Counted from the first letter of the stretch, positions 33,186-42,576 are shown. The stretch is 64,000 bases of DNA from DASUBV01 sp963725175 (GCA_963725175.1 CAVRXH010000006.1:2356001-2420000); one strand, 5' to 3'. Translations and numbers: made by a program. The notes: generated by a model from the letters alone, not told the origin.

Positions 33186-34406
33186 CTAGCTAAAGATGAC
33201 CGTGTAGCCGGCCTTGCGCAGCTTGCTGGTGACGGTGTCGGAGTGCTCCGGGCCGCTGGTCTCCACCTGGAGCATCACCTCGGCCTCGTCCACCCGCAGG
33301 TCGGCGGTGTCCCGCTCGTGCAGCACCTCGATCACGTTGGCGCCCATCTCGGCCAGCTCGAGCAGCAGGGTGGCCAGAGCCCCCGGCCGGTCGGGCAGCC
33401 GGCAGCGGAACGCCAGGTAGCGCCCGGCAGCCGCCAGGCCATGCCGGAGCACCTTGGCCAGCAGCAGCGGGTCGATGTTGCCGCCCGACAGCAGCACCAC
33501 CACCGGCGGCTCGAACAACGCGGGCTGCTCAAGCAGCGCCGCGACCCCGGCCGCGCCGGCCGGCTCCACGAGCTGCTTGCCCCGCTCCAGGCAGAGCACC
33601 AGGGCGCGGGCCAGGGTCTCCTCGGAGACCGACACCACCCCGGCGCCGAGCCCGGCCAGGATGGTGGTGGCCAGCTCGCCCGGCCTGGCTACCGCGATGC
33701 CGTCGGCCATCGTCGGCCTGGCGGTCACCGGCACCGGGTGCCCGACGGCAAGCGACCCTGCCAGCGGCGCCACCGCCTCGGCCTGCACGCAGATCAGCTT
33801 CGCCCGCGGCAGGGCGCTGGCCATCGCGATCGCGATCCCTGAGGCCAGCCCGCCGCCGCCGGCCGCGACCGCCACGGTCCTCGCCTCCGGGCACTGCTCG
33901 GCGATCTCCAGGCCGATCGTGCCCTGGCCGGCGATCACGTCCGGGTGGTCGAACGGGTGAATGAAGATCGCCCCGGTCTCATCGGCCAGCTCGCGCGCCC
34001 TGGCCAGGGCATCCTCCACGGCCAGCCCGTGCAGCACGACCTGCGCCCCGTAGGACCGGGTGGCCGCGACCTTGGGCAGCGGCGCGCCCAAGGGCATCAC
34101 CACGGTGGCCCTGGCGCCCGTCGCCGCGGCGGCCAGCGCTACGCCCTGGGCGTGGTTGCCGGCGCTGGCGGCCACCACGCCGCGAGCCCGCTGCGCCTCG
34201 CTGAGCCTGGAGATCCTGGTGTACGCGCCGCGGACCTTGAACGAGCCGGTCCGCTGCAGGTTCTCGCACTTGAGCCAGACCGGGCCGCCGGCCAGGTCGG
34301 ACAGTGCGCGGGAGGGGAGCAGCGGGGTGCGCCTGACCACCGCCCGCAGCACGCTTGCGGCATCGACCACGTCGTCGATGCGCACGGGAAGAGACGATGT
34401 CGCCAT
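33186..34406 (-). CDS. ilvA: Threonine ammonia-lyase with ACT domain
   Basis: 406 residues, the length of the catabolic/short IlvA class. PLP fold: the Schiff-base Lys is in TGSFKVRGAYTR (about 55-60), the phosphate loop in AAGGGGLASGIA, and ASAGNHAQGVALAA binds the substrate carboxylate. The final 80 residues are an ACT-type domain (FRCRLPDRPGALATLLLELA; VIEVLHERD). Converts threonine to 2-oxobutyrate for isoleucine synthesis. The 2-oxobutyrate link with the cbs/metB genes 6 kb away is metabolic only. Convergent with hpd. Confidence 0.9.
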   Translation of the reverse strand: MATSSLPVRIDDVVDAASVLRAVVRRTPLLPSRALSDLAGGPVWLKCENLQRTGSFKVRGAYTRISRLSEAQRARGVVAASAGNHAQGVALAAAATGARATVVMPLGAPLPKVAATRSYGAQVVLHGLAVEDALARARELADETGAIFIHPFDHPDVIAGQGTIGLEIAEQCPEARTVAVAAGGGGLASGIAIAMASALPRAKLICVQAEAVAPLAGSLAVGHPVPVTARPTMADGIAVARPGELATTILAGLGAGVVSVSEETLARALVLCLERGKQLVEPAGAAGVAALLEQPALFEPPVVVLLSGGNIDPLLLAKVLRHGLAAAGRYLAFRCRLPDRPGALATLLLELAEMGANVIEVLHERDTADLRVDEAEVMLQVETSGPEHSDTVTSKLRKAGYTVIFS

Positions 34407-34451
34407 GCTTGAAGTGTCGCACCCGGGCCGCGAATGACCAGCCCTCCTGCA

Positions 34452-35411
34452 TCAGTCCGCTGACCAGTACCGTTCCGGCGAGAGAACGAGGGCCGCAGCC
34501 CCGACCAGCCCGGCGGCCTGGCCAAGCGCGGCTGGGACAACCTGGACAGTACGGGTGAAATCCAGCCGGGCATACTCGCGCAGCGCCTCGCCAAGCGGAT
34601 CGAACAGCAGCGGGCCCGCCTGCGACAGGCCGCCGCCGATCGCGACCACCTCCAGGTCGCACAGGCTGGCCGCCGACGCGATGCCGATGCCCACCGCCCG
34701 GCCCGCCCGGCGCAGCGCCGCGAGCCCGACCGGGTGGCCCTGCGCGGCGTCACCGGCCAGCTCCTGGGCCGTGGCGCCCTGCTGGCCGGGCCGCCAGCCC
34801 TGCTGCTGCGCCCAGGCGACCAGGGCGGGACCGCGGGCGATGGCCTCCACGCAGCCGTGCCCGCCGCAGCCGCAGCGCGGCCCGTTGTCGGGATCCACCA
34901 CGATGTGCCCGATATGCCCGGCGTTGCCGGACGGGCCGCTGATCAGCTTGCCGTCCATGATCAGGCCGCCGCCGACCCCGGTGGAGACCACCATGCCCAG
35001 CATGCTGGCCCGGCCCCGGCCCGCGCCGCGCCAGTGCTCGCCCGCCGCCACGCAGACGGCATCGTTGTGCACCCGGACCGGCAGCCCTGGCAGCAGCTCG
35101 CGCAGCCGGTCCCTGAGCGGGAAGTCCCGCCAGCCCGGCATGTTGATCGGCGAGACCACGCCGGCGGGCCAGCGCATCGGGCCGCCGCAGCCGCAGCCCA
35201 CCCCGGCCAGCTCGCTGATATCGGAGATCCCGGCCTGGTCGAGCACCTGGCTGGCCACCGCGTCCAGGGTCCGCCAGAGTTGCTCGGCGTCCATCCCGGT
35301 CGGGGTCGGCACCCGCGCCCAGCTCACCAGCCGGCCGCCGGAATCCACCACCCCGGCGGCGAACTTGGTGCCCCCGATGTCGATGGCCAGAGCCGACTGC
35401 TGGTCCGCCAC
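34452..35411 (-). CDS. ROK-family sugar kinase (glucokinase-like)
   Basis: 319 residues from the GTG at 35411, five bases after GGAGG; the GTG at 35438 has no site. ATP-binding phosphate loop LAIDIGGTKFAAGVV (about 9-23). The ROK zinc motif is HIVVDPDNGPRCGCGGHGCV with CxCGxxGC, and catalytic Asp lies in VRVHNDAVCVAAGEHW. GVGGGLIMDGKL and the second ATP site VVAIGGGLSQAG agree with glucokinases. Phosphorylates glucose or an N-acyl hexosamine in the cytosol. Divergent from the ChlI-like gene; the two starts share the palindrome at 35444-35460. Confidence 0.85.
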   Translation of the reverse strand: MADQQSALAIDIGGTKFAAGVVDSGGRLVSWARVPTPTGMDAEQLWRTLDAVASQVLDQAGISDISELAGVGCGCGGPMRWPAGVVSPINMPGWRDFPLRDRLRELLPGLPVRVHNDAVCVAAGEHWRGAGRGRASMLGMVVSTGVGGGLIMDGKLISGPSGNAGHIGHIVVDPDNGPRCGCGGHGCVEAIARGPALVAWAQQQGWRPGQQGATAQELAGDAAQGHPVGLAALRRAGRAVGIGIASAASLCDLEVVAIGGGLSQAGPLLFDPLGEALREYARLDFTRTVQVVPAALGQAAGLVGAAALVLSPERYWSAD

Positions 35412-35443
35412 CTGGTCCTCCAGAAGATGCGCCGCCACCCGAC

Positions 35444-35462
35444 CTCGACATAGTGTCGAGTG
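35444..35462 (+). promoter_or_regulatory. Palindrome covering a leaderless -10 box, ROK/ChlI-like intergenic region
   Basis: CTCGACA-TAG-TGTCGAG (35444-35460), seven-base perfect arms. TAGTGT at 35451-35456 fits TANNNT and its last T is seven positions before the GTG at 35463. Any protein on this palindrome would block the promoter. Confidence 0.55.
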
Positions 35463-36935
35463 GTGCAGCCTATGAGCCAGTCTCAGTCATCAGCCAGCCA
35501 GCCGCCCGCCGCGTCCACCGTGGGCGAGCTGCGTGCCAGCGGGCACCAGCTTCGCAGCGTCAAGGCGGAGATGCGCGACAACCTGCTCACCGCCCTGCGC
35601 GACGGACGCGACGCGTTCCCCGGCATTATCGGCTTCGGCCAGACGGTGCTTCCGCACCTGGAGCGGGCCATCATCGCCGGGCACGACGTGATCCTGCTGG
35701 GCGAGCGCGGCCAGGGCAAGACCCGCCTGATCCGGACGCTCACCCTGCTGCTCGATGAGTGGACGCCGGTGGTGGCCGGCTGCGAGATCAACGACCACCC
35801 GTACGCGCCGATCTGCGCGCGGTGCATCCGGCTGGCCGCCGAGCTCGGCGACGACCTGCCGGTCGGCTGGCGGGCGCGCGGCGACCGCTACGGCGAGAAG
35901 CTGGCCACCCCCGACACCAGCGTCGGCGACCTGATCGGGGACATCGACCCGGTGAAGGTCGCCGAGGGGCGCACCCTCGGTGACCCCGAGACGATCCACT
36001 TCGGCCTGCTGCCCCGCACCAATCGCGGGATTTTTTGCCTGAACGAACTGCCCGACCTAGCCGAGCGCATCCAGGTCGCGCTGCTCAACGTGCTGGAAGA
36101 ACGCGACATCGGCGTTCGCGGCTACGCGCTGCGGCTGCCGCTTGACCTGGTCCTGGTGGCCAGCGCCAACCCCGAGGACTACACCAGCCGGGGCAAGATC
36201 ATCACCCCGCTCAAGGACCGGTTCGGCGCGGAGATCCGCACCCACTACCCGGTCTCGCTGGAGGCCGAGCTGGCGCTGATCCGGCAGGAGGCTCAGGTCG
36301 CCTGGGGCGGCAGGGACGGCGATGCTGACGGGGCAGCGCCGGTGCTGCCCGGCGCCGAGCTGCCCGATCACCTGGTGCAGGTAATCGCGCGGTTCACCCG
36401 GCTGGTCCGGGCCTCCCCCGCCGTGGACTCCCGGTCCGGCGTGTCGGCGCGGTTCGCGATCTCGGCCGCCGAGGCGGTCGCCGCGTCGGCGGTCAGGCGG
36501 GCGGCGCTCAGCGGCGAGGACCAGGCCGTGGCCAGGGTCTGCGACCTGCCCGCCACCATCAGCACGCTGCGCGGCAAGGTCGAGTTCGAGGTCAGCGAGG
36601 AGGGCAGGGAGCAGGAGGTGCTTGACCACCTGCTGCGCCGGGCGACCGCCGAGGCGTTCCGCTCGCTGCTCGGCAGCGCGGACCTGAGCGGGCTGCTGGC
36701 CCGGTTCGGCGAGGGCAGCGTGGTCGAGACCAGCGACCTGCTCCCGGCCGCCGACCTGCTGCGCAGGATTGGCGAGGTGCCAGGGCTTGCCAAGATCATC
36801 GACCGGCTGCAGCTGGACGGCGGGGAGTCCCCCGGCCAGGCGGCCGCCGCGCTGGAGTTCGCCATGGAAGGCCTGTACCTGATGCGCAGGCTGTCCAAGG
36901 ACCAGCTCGACGGCGGCGCCGTGTACCGGACCTGA
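35463..36935 (+). CDS. ChlI/MoxR-like AAA+ ATPase
   Basis: 490 residues from the GTG at 35463, assigned because the -10 spacing predicts a leaderless message; ATG 35472 is the alternative. AAA+ module resembling Mg-chelatase subunit I: Walker A LLGERGQGKTRLI near residue 78, Walker B region GIFCLNELPDLAERIQVALL, sensor 1 VLVASANPEDYTSRGKIITP and arginine-rich KDRFGAEIRTHYPV. It is followed 13 bases later by a VWA-domain gene, the same ATPase-plus-VWA layout as ChlI/ChlD or MoxR/VWA. Likely a chaperone or metal-insertion machine. A similar pair exists in mycobacteria (Rv0958/Rv0959, from memory). Target unknown. Confidence 0.85.
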   Translation: MQPMSQSQSSASQPPAASTVGELRASGHQLRSVKAEMRDNLLTALRDGRDAFPGIIGFGQTVLPHLERAIIAGHDVILLGERGQGKTRLIRTLTLLLDEWTPVVAGCEINDHPYAPICARCIRLAAELGDDLPVGWRARGDRYGEKLATPDTSVGDLIGDIDPVKVAEGRTLGDPETIHFGLLPRTNRGIFCLNELPDLAERIQVALLNVLEERDIGVRGYALRLPLDLVLVASANPEDYTSRGKIITPLKDRFGAEIRTHYPVSLEAELALIRQEAQVAWGGRDGDADGAAPVLPGAELPDHLVQVIARFTRLVRASPAVDSRSGVSARFAISAAEAVAASAVRRAALSGEDQAVARVCDLPATISTLRGKVEFEVSEEGREQEVLDHLLRRATAEAFRSLLGSADLSGLLARFGEGSVVETSDLLPAADLLRRIGEVPGLAKIIDRLQLDGGESPGQAAAALEFAMEGLYLMRRLSKDQLDGGAVYRT

Positions 36936-36948
36936 GACAGGAGGCTGC

Positions 36949-38928
36949 GTGAGCGGGTACCGCTACGGTCCCTACCACGACGGGCCAGATCCGCTGGAGC
37001 CGCCTTATGACGTGCGCGGCGCGGTGGACGAGCTCGGCGACTCGGTGCTGGAGGGCGCCGACCCCGCGTCGGCCCTGCGCGACCTGCTGCGCCGCGGCAT
37101 GTCTGGGCACCGGGGCCTGGACGAGATGCTCCGCCGGGTGCGCGAGCGGCAGCGCGAGATCCGCGGCCGCGGTCGCCTGGACGGCGTCCTGGAGCAGGTC
37201 AGGGCGCTGCTGGACACCGCCATCGGGCAGGAGCGCGCCGAGCTGTTCCCCGATCCGTCCGACGAGGCGCGAATGCGCGAGGCCGAGCTCGACGCGCTGT
37301 CCTCCGACACCTCGCGGGCCATCAGGCAGCTCGCGGACTACGAGTGGCGCTCGGACGCCGCCCGGCAGACCTTCGACGAGCTGAAGTCGATGCTCCGCCG
37401 CGAGGTGCTCGACAGCCAGTTCCAGGGCATGAAGCAGACCCTGGAGCAGCCGGACGCGCAAGCGCTTGAACGGGTCAAGGACATGATGGCCGCGCTCAAC
37501 GCGATGCTCGACGCCGACTCCAGGGGCGAGCACACCCAGCGGGACTTCGACGACTTCATGGCCCGCTACGGCGACATGTTCCCCGACTCGCCGGCCAACC
37601 TGGAGGAGCTGATCGACTCGCTGGTCCGCCGGATGGCGGCGGCGCAGCGGCTGCTCGAATCGCTCACCGATGACCAGCGCGGCGAGCTGTCCGGCCTGAT
37701 GTCGGCGGCCCTGGAGGATGCCGGGCTGGCCGCCGAGATGTCCCGGCTGTCCGACGCGCTGCGCACCCGGCGGCCCGAGCTGGACGCGTCGAACTGGTCG
37801 CGGGCCAGGATGACCGGCCAGGAGCCGCTCGGCCTCGGCGACGCGACTTCGGCCCTGGCCGAGCTGGCCGACCTCGCCGAGCTGGAGGACGCGCTGCGCC
37901 AGGACTATCCGGGCGCCCGGATGGACGACATCGACGAGGAGGCGGTCCGCCGCGCGCTCGGCCGCCAGGCCGTGGACGACATGGAGGCGCTGCGCCAGAT
38001 CGAGCGGGAACTGGAGCGGCAGGGTTACCTCCAGCGCACCGAGGGGCGGCTTGAGCTGACCCCCAAGGCAGTCAGGCGGCTCGGCGAGACGGCGCTGCGC
38101 AAGGTGTTCGCGCAGCTGCCGGATGGCGCGCACGGCGACCACGAGCAGCGCGGCGCCGGCCAGGCCGGGGAGCTGACCGGCAGCACCAGGCCGTGGCGGT
38201 TCGGCGACGAGCAGCCCATCGACGCGGCGGCGACGGTCCGCCGGGCGCTGCTGCGCGGCGGGGCCGCGGCCAGGGTCGCGGCGCGGGCGGGCGGGCGGCC
38301 CAGGGTCGCGCTTTCGGTCAGCGACTTCGAGGTCGGCGAGACCGAGCGGCGCGCCACCGCCGCGATCTGCCTGCTGGTTGACCTGTCCTACTCCATGGAG
38401 CTGCGCGGCACCTGGGGCGCCGCCAAGCAGACCGCGCTGGCGCTGCACGCGCTGGTCAGGACCAGGTACCCGCAGGACGCCATTCAGGTGATCGGGTTCT
38501 CCAACTACGCGCGCGAGCTGCGCGAGACCGAGCTGGCCGGGCTGAGCTGGGACATGGTGCAGGGCACCAACCTGCATCACGCGCTGGTGCTGGCGGGCCG
38601 GTTCCTTGACCAGCGGCCCGAGCACAACCCGGTGGTCCTGGTGATCACCGACGGCGAGCCGACGGCGCACCTGCGCCGGGACGGGCAGTTCTCCTTCGAC
38701 TGGCCGCCGTCACCAGAGACCCTGGAGCTGACCCTGGCCGAGGTGGACAAGATGACCAGGCGCTCGGCCACCATGAACATCTTCATGCTGGCCGAGGACG
38801 AGCGGCTGACCGCGTTCGTGGACGAAGTGGCCAGGCGCAACGGCGGCCGGGTACTCAAGGCGATGGCCGACAGCCTGGGCGAGTACGTGGTCAGCGACTT
38901 CCTGCGCACGCGCCGGGCGGCCAGCTAG
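36949..38928 (+). CDS. VWA-domain protein, partner of the ChlI-like ATPase
   Basis: 659 residues, GTG start at 36949 after ACAGGAGG. The N-terminal 420 residues are highly charged and helical (RRVRERQREIRGRGRLDGVL; EELIDSLVRRMAAAQRLLES). The C-terminal von Willebrand A domain (about 465-650) has the MIDAS motif LLVDLSYSMELRG (DxSxS pattern with Tyr), the conserved Thr in VQGTNLHHALVLAG and the DGEPT loop VLVITDGEPTAHL. Cytosolic, with no signal peptide. Coupled by a 13-base gap to the ATPase, with which it should form a complex. Confidence 0.85.
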   Translation: MSGYRYGPYHDGPDPLEPPYDVRGAVDELGDSVLEGADPASALRDLLRRGMSGHRGLDEMLRRVRERQREIRGRGRLDGVLEQVRALLDTAIGQERAELFPDPSDEARMREAELDALSSDTSRAIRQLADYEWRSDAARQTFDELKSMLRREVLDSQFQGMKQTLEQPDAQALERVKDMMAALNAMLDADSRGEHTQRDFDDFMARYGDMFPDSPANLEELIDSLVRRMAAAQRLLESLTDDQRGELSGLMSAALEDAGLAAEMSRLSDALRTRRPELDASNWSRARMTGQEPLGLGDATSALAELADLAELEDALRQDYPGARMDDIDEEAVRRALGRQAVDDMEALRQIERELERQGYLQRTEGRLELTPKAVRRLGETALRKVFAQLPDGAHGDHEQRGAGQAGELTGSTRPWRFGDEQPIDAAATVRRALLRGGAAARVAARAGGRPRVALSVSDFEVGETERRATAAICLLVDLSYSMELRGTWGAAKQTALALHALVRTRYPQDAIQVIGFSNYARELRETELAGLSWDMVQGTNLHHALVLAGRFLDQRPEHNPVVLVITDGEPTAHLRRDGQFSFDWPPSPETLELTLAEVDKMTRRSATMNIFMLAEDERLTAFVDEVARRNGGRVLKAMADSLGEYVVSDFLRTRRAAS

Positions 38929-39012
38929 CGTTTTCGCGTCCGCCTGGCGTGGAAGCCTCCCCGGTACGCGCCGCCGCCCGGCGGCCGTCGCCGGGGGGGT
39001 GCGCGGCAGGAC

Positions 39013-39267
39013 ATGTCCGGATTGTCGGGCTGGCTGATCACCATGGTGCGCCGCGGCCTGTCCGCGTTCCTGGCCATCTGCGGGCTCGCGGCCCTGGTCC
39101 TCGGCTTGCTGTACCTGAAGGTCGCCAGCCGGCTGCCGCACCGCCTGGCGCACGCGCTCGGCGGGGCCGGCCACGGCACGCATCACGCGCACGCCTGGCT
39201 GGCGGGCGGCGCGGCCTGCGTGATCGTGGCCTGGCTGATCCGGGTCCGCCGCGCCCCGAAACGCTAG
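39013..39267 (+). CDS. Small two-helix membrane protein, unknown
   Basis: 84 residues. Two hydrophobic segments: GLSAFLAICGLAALVLGLLY and HAWLAGGAACVIVAWLIRV, joined by a His/Gly-rich loop (HALGGAGHGTHHAHAW). The loop, with six histidines, could bind metal but that is conjecture. GGCAGGA lies upstream of the ATG. Standing between the VWA gene and another membrane protein; no family recognised. Confidence 0.5.
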   Translation: MSGLSGWLITMVRRGLSAFLAICGLAALVLGLLYLKVASRLPHRLAHALGGAGHGTHHAHAWLAGGAACVIVAWLIRVRRAPKR

Positions 39268-39307
39268 CCACAACCGCCAAGCAGCGTTTCTGGCCTGCTC
39301 GCTGACC

Positions 39308-39320
39308 TAGAATCACCCCC
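39308..39320 (+). promoter_or_regulatory. -10 box for a (nearly) leaderless membrane-protein transcript
   Basis: TAGAAT at 39308-39313 is a strong -10. Its last T is eight positions before the ATG at 39321, so +1 is the C at 39320 or the A of the ATG. No ribosome site is present. Confidence 0.5.
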
Positions 39321-39875
39321 ATGTCCTTTACCGACCGGCTAGTGCTCTGGCTGCATATCGGCGTCGCTATCTTCACGATCGGCCCGGTTACCGCGGCCAT
39401 CATGGCCTCGCCCCGGTACATCAGGGCGGGCAACCTGCCGGTGCTGCGGTACCTGCATCGCACGACGCGGATCTTCGCGCTCATCTCGCTGCTCGTGCTG
39501 GTCTTCGGCATCGTGCTCGCCCAGCAGCTCAGCCTGCTCGGCAAGCCGAAGATGAGCATCGCGATGACACTGTTCGTCGTGGCGATCGCGCTGCTGCTGC
39601 TGATCATGCGCGATCAGCGCAAGGCCATCGGCGCGCTGCAGGTCGCCGAGGCGGCCGGCGGCGCGCCCGCCCCGGCGCCGGGCACGGCGGTGGCGGTGGA
39701 CGCGACGGACGAGGCCAAGGACGCCGCCGAGTCGGCTGGCCAGCCCGAGCCGGTCGCGGCGTCGGCGGGCACGGAGCGGCACGTGGCCACCGTCGAGCGC
39801 GGCCGGATCACCACCATGGGCGCCGTGGTCAGCGTCATCTGGCTGGTCATCCTGGTCCTGATGGTCTGGCACTAG
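39321..39875 (+). CDS. Integral membrane protein, DUF2269-like
   Basis: 184 residues with four membrane segments: LWLHIGVAIFTIGPVTAAIM, IFALISLLVLVFGIVLAQQL, MSIAMTLFVVAIALLLLIMR and VVSVIWLVILVLMVWH. A soluble Ala/Pro/Glu-rich loop (about 105-160) divides the third and fourth. The first segment with its His and the following arrangement resemble DUF2269 proteins; weak. Function unknown. Translation appears leaderless. Confidence 0.65.
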   Translation: MSFTDRLVLWLHIGVAIFTIGPVTAAIMASPRYIRAGNLPVLRYLHRTTRIFALISLLVLVFGIVLAQQLSLLGKPKMSIAMTLFVVAIALLLLIMRDQRKAIGALQVAEAAGGAPAPAPGTAVAVDATDEAKDAAESAGQPEPVAASAGTERHVATVERGRITTMGAVVSVIWLVILVLMVWH

Positions 39876-39891
39876 CCCAGGCCGCGGGTCT

Positions 39892-41067
39892 CTAGCCGAT
39901 GGCGGCGCGCAGGTCCTCAAGCAGGTCGTCGATGGACTCCAGGCCGACCGACAGCCTGACCAGGTCGGCGGGCACCTCAAGCGGCGAGCCGGCCGCCGAG
40001 GCGTGCGTCATCCGGGCGGGGTGCTCGATCAGCGACTCCACCCCGCCGAGCGACTCGGCGAGGGTGAACAGCCGGGTCCGCCCGCAGATCTCCACCGCGC
40101 GCTCCTCGCCGCCCCTGGCGCGGAACGACACCATCCCGCCGAAGCCGCGCATCTGCTTGGCGGCGATCTCGTGGCCGGGGTGCCCGGCCAGCCCCGGGTA
40201 GTAGACCTGGCCGACCTCCGGGTGGCTGGCCAGCATCTCCGCCACCCTGGCGGCGTTGCGGCTGTGCCGGTCCATCCGCACGCCGAGGGTCTTGATGCCG
40301 CGCAGCGTCAGCCAGGAATCGAACGGGCCCGCCACCGCGCCAGTCGCGTTCTGCAAGAAAGCCACCTGCTCGCCGATGCCGACATCGACGGTCACGACCG
40401 CGCCGCCGATCACGTCGGAGTGCCCGCCCAGGTACTTGGTGCTGGAGTGGACCACCACGTCGGCGCCGAGCGCGATCGGCTGCTGCAGGTAGGGCGAGGC
40501 GAAGGTGTTGTCCACGACGAGCATCGCGCCGGCGTCGTGGGCGACCCCGGCCAGCGCGGCGAGGTCGGCGATCGACAGCAGCGGGTTGGTCGGCGACTCG
40601 ATCCAGAGCAGCCGGGTCTGGCGGGCGGCCAGCGCGGTGCGGACGGCCGCCACGTCGGCGATCGGCACCGACTCGTAGCTCAGGTTCCAGCCCTGGAGCA
40701 CCTTGTCGAACAGCCGGAAGGTACCGCCGTAGGCGTCGTGCGGGATGAGCACATGATCGCCCGGCCGGCACAGCGTGCGGACGACGCAGTCGGACGCGGC
40801 CATGCCGGAGGCGAACGCGAAGCCCCGGCTGCCCGCCTCCAGCGCGGCGATGCACTCCTCAAGCGCCGTCCTGCTGGGGTTGGCCGAGCGGGCGTACTCG
40901 TAGCCACCGCGGCGGCCGCCCACCCCGTCCTGCTTGAAGGTGGACACCTGGTAGATCGGCGGCACGACGGCACCGGTACTGGGGTCGGGGTCCTGGCCCG
41001 CGTGGATCGCGAGAGTCTCGAACCCGTCGCCCTGCCGCGCCGCGTCGTCGCCGTGCCTGATGTTCAT
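39892..41067 (-). CDS. metB: Cystathionine gamma-synthase / gamma-lyase family PLP enzyme
   Basis: 391 residues from the ATG at 41067 with GGGGAG upstream; the ATG at 41124 is less likely. Cys/Met metabolism PLP family: ETLAIHAGQDPDPSTGAVVP, then YEYARSANPSRTALEECIAA, GFAFASGMAASDCVVRTL, and the Schiff-base Lys in HSSTKYLGGHSDVIGG near 212. In actinobacteria this enzyme makes cystathionine from O-acyl-homoserine or splits cystathionine to cysteine. Its location just downstream of cbs favours use in transsulfuration. Hairpin 41149-41176 separates the two. Confidence 0.9.
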   Translation of the reverse strand: MNIRHGDDAARQGDGFETLAIHAGQDPDPSTGAVVPPIYQVSTFKQDGVGGRRGGYEYARSANPSRTALEECIAALEAGSRGFAFASGMAASDCVVRTLCRPGDHVLIPHDAYGGTFRLFDKVLQGWNLSYESVPIADVAAVRTALAARQTRLLWIESPTNPLLSIADLAALAGVAHDAGAMLVVDNTFASPYLQQPIALGADVVVHSSTKYLGGHSDVIGGAVVTVDVGIGEQVAFLQNATGAVAGPFDSWLTLRGIKTLGVRMDRHSRNAARVAEMLASHPEVGQVYYPGLAGHPGHEIAAKQMRGFGGMVSFRARGGEERAVEICGRTRLFTLAESLGGVESLIEHPARMTHASAAGSPLEVPADLVRLSVGLESIDDLLEDLRAAIG

Positions 41068-41148
41068 CGCCGTGTCGCTCCCCTGGGCCGCAAAGGACGC
41101 GGCCGCTCGGCCGCGAAACGACAAGTCTAGCCACGGCGATCGAGCCCA

Positions 41149-41176
41149 GGGCGGGCCTCGGCGTCCCGGCCCGCCC
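41149..41176. terminator. Hairpin between cbs and metB
   Basis: Perfect nine-base arms 41149-41157 (GGGCGGGCC) and 41168-41176, ten-base loop, immediately downstream of the cbs stop on the minus strand. Confidence 0.45.
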
Positions 41177-41184
41177 CGCGCCCG

Positions 41185-42576
41185 CTAGCTGGCCTGGCCG
41201 GACAGGAAGGTCAGCACGTCCTGCCGGGTGATCATGCCGGCCGGCTTGCCGTCGACCAGCACGATCGCCGCGCCCGACTGGCCGAGGGCGGCCACCGCGG
41301 CGCTGATCGGCTCGCCGGAGCCCACGGTCGGCAGCGGCGGCGTCATCAGCCCCGACACCGCGTCGTCTGGGGTGGCCCGGCCGGTCACCAGCGCGTCGAG
41401 CAGGTCGCGCTCGACGATCGAGCCGACCACCTCGGCGGCCATCACCGGCGGCTCGGCGCTGAGCACCGGGAGCTGGGACACCTCGTACTCGCGCAGGCTC
41501 TCGATGGCGGTACGGACGTCGTCGCCGGGGTGCACATGCACGAACGGCGGCAGCAGGCCTGGCTTGCGCTCTACCACGTCGGCCACTCGCGGCTCGGCCG
41601 TCTCGGCGGCGAGGAAGCCGTAGTCGGCCATCCACTCGTCATTGAAGATCTTGGAAAGGTAACCGCGGCCGCCGTCGGGCAGCAGCACGACGATGACGTC
41701 ATCAGGGCCGGCGTCCCACGCGGCGCGGACCGCCGCCACCACGGCCAGGCCACAGGAGCCACCGGTCAGCAGCGCCTCCTCCCTGGCCAGCCTGCGGGTC
41801 ATCAGGAACGAGTCGGCGTCGCTGACCGCGATGATCTGGTCGCAGATGCTCTTGTCGTAGGTCTCCGGCCAGATGTCCTCGCCGACGCCCTCCACCAGGT
41901 AGGGCCGGCCGGTGCCGCCGGAGTAGACCGAGCCCTCCGGGTCCGCGCCGATGATCTTCACGCGGCCGCCGGAGACCTCCTTGAGGTACCGGCCGGTGCC
42001 CGAGATCGTGCCGCCGGTGCCGATCCCGGCCACGAAGTGCGTGATCTTGCCCTCGGTCTGGTCCCAGATCTCCGGGCCGGTCGAGTGGAAGTGCGAGGCC
42101 GGGTTCTCCGGGTTGGTGTACTGATCCGGCTTCCAGCCGCCCGGTGTCTCCCTGGCCAGCCGGTCAGAGACCGAGTAGTAGGAATCGGGGTGGTCCGGCG
42201 AGACCGTCGTCGGGCAGACGACCACCTCGGCCCCGTAGGCCCGCAGCACGCTGATCTTGTCCTGGGCGACCTTGTCGGGGCAGACGAACAGGCACCGGTA
42301 GCCCTTCTCGGCCGCCACGATCGCCAGGCCCACCCCGGTGTTGCCCGAGGTGGGCTCCACGATGATGCCGCCGGGCTTCAGCGCACCCGACGCCTCGGCC
42401 GCCTCGACCATCCGCAGCGCGATCCGGTCCTTGACCGACCCGCCGGGGTTGAAGTACTCCAGCTTCGCCAGGACGGTGGCGTCGGGGGTCGTTCCGCTGG
42501 GCTGCCTGGTCACCCGCCGGAGTCGCAGCAGCGGGGTGTTTCCCACGAGCTCGATCAGGGAGTCGTGCACCTGCAT
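41185..42576 (-). CDS. cbs: Cystathionine beta-synthase with C-terminal CBS domains
   Basis: 463 residues, full length. PLP domain: SLIELVGNTPLLRLRRV, Schiff-base Lys in NPGGSVKDRIALRM (about 44-57), cofactor loops EPTSGNTGVGLAIVAAEKG and GIGTGGTISGTGRYL. Two CBS domains close the protein (about 340-460: FVHVHPGDDVRTAIESLREY, PAGMITRQDVLTFL). Condenses serine with homocysteine to cystathionine; CBS domains allow regulation, by AdoMet in mammals and unknown here. Together with the metB product it gives the reverse transsulfuration route to cysteine, the sulfur donor needed for mycothiol. Confidence 0.93.
   Translation of the reverse strand: MQVHDSLIELVGNTPLLRLRRVTRQPSGTTPDATVLAKLEYFNPGGSVKDRIALRMVEAAEASGALKPGGIIVEPTSGNTGVGLAIVAAEKGYRCLFVCPDKVAQDKISVLRAYGAEVVVCPTTVSPDHPDSYYSVSDRLARETPGGWKPDQYTNPENPASHFHSTGPEIWDQTEGKITHFVAGIGTGGTISGTGRYLKEVSGGRVKIIGADPEGSVYSGGTGRPYLVEGVGEDIWPETYDKSICDQIIAVSDADSFLMTRRLAREEALLTGGSCGLAVVAAVRAAWDAGPDDVIVVLLPDGGRGYLSKIFNDEWMADYGFLAAETAEPRVADVVERKPGLLPPFVHVHPGDDVRTAIESLREYEVSQLPVLSAEPPVMAAEVVGSIVERDLLDALVTGRATPDDAVSGLMTPPLPTVGSGEPISAAVAALGQSGAAIVLVDGKPAGMITRQDVLTFLSGQAS

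Noticed and set aside
41068..41184. SAM or other riboswitch before metB
   Set aside because: The gap holds only a terminator-like hairpin; no aptamer core is visible.
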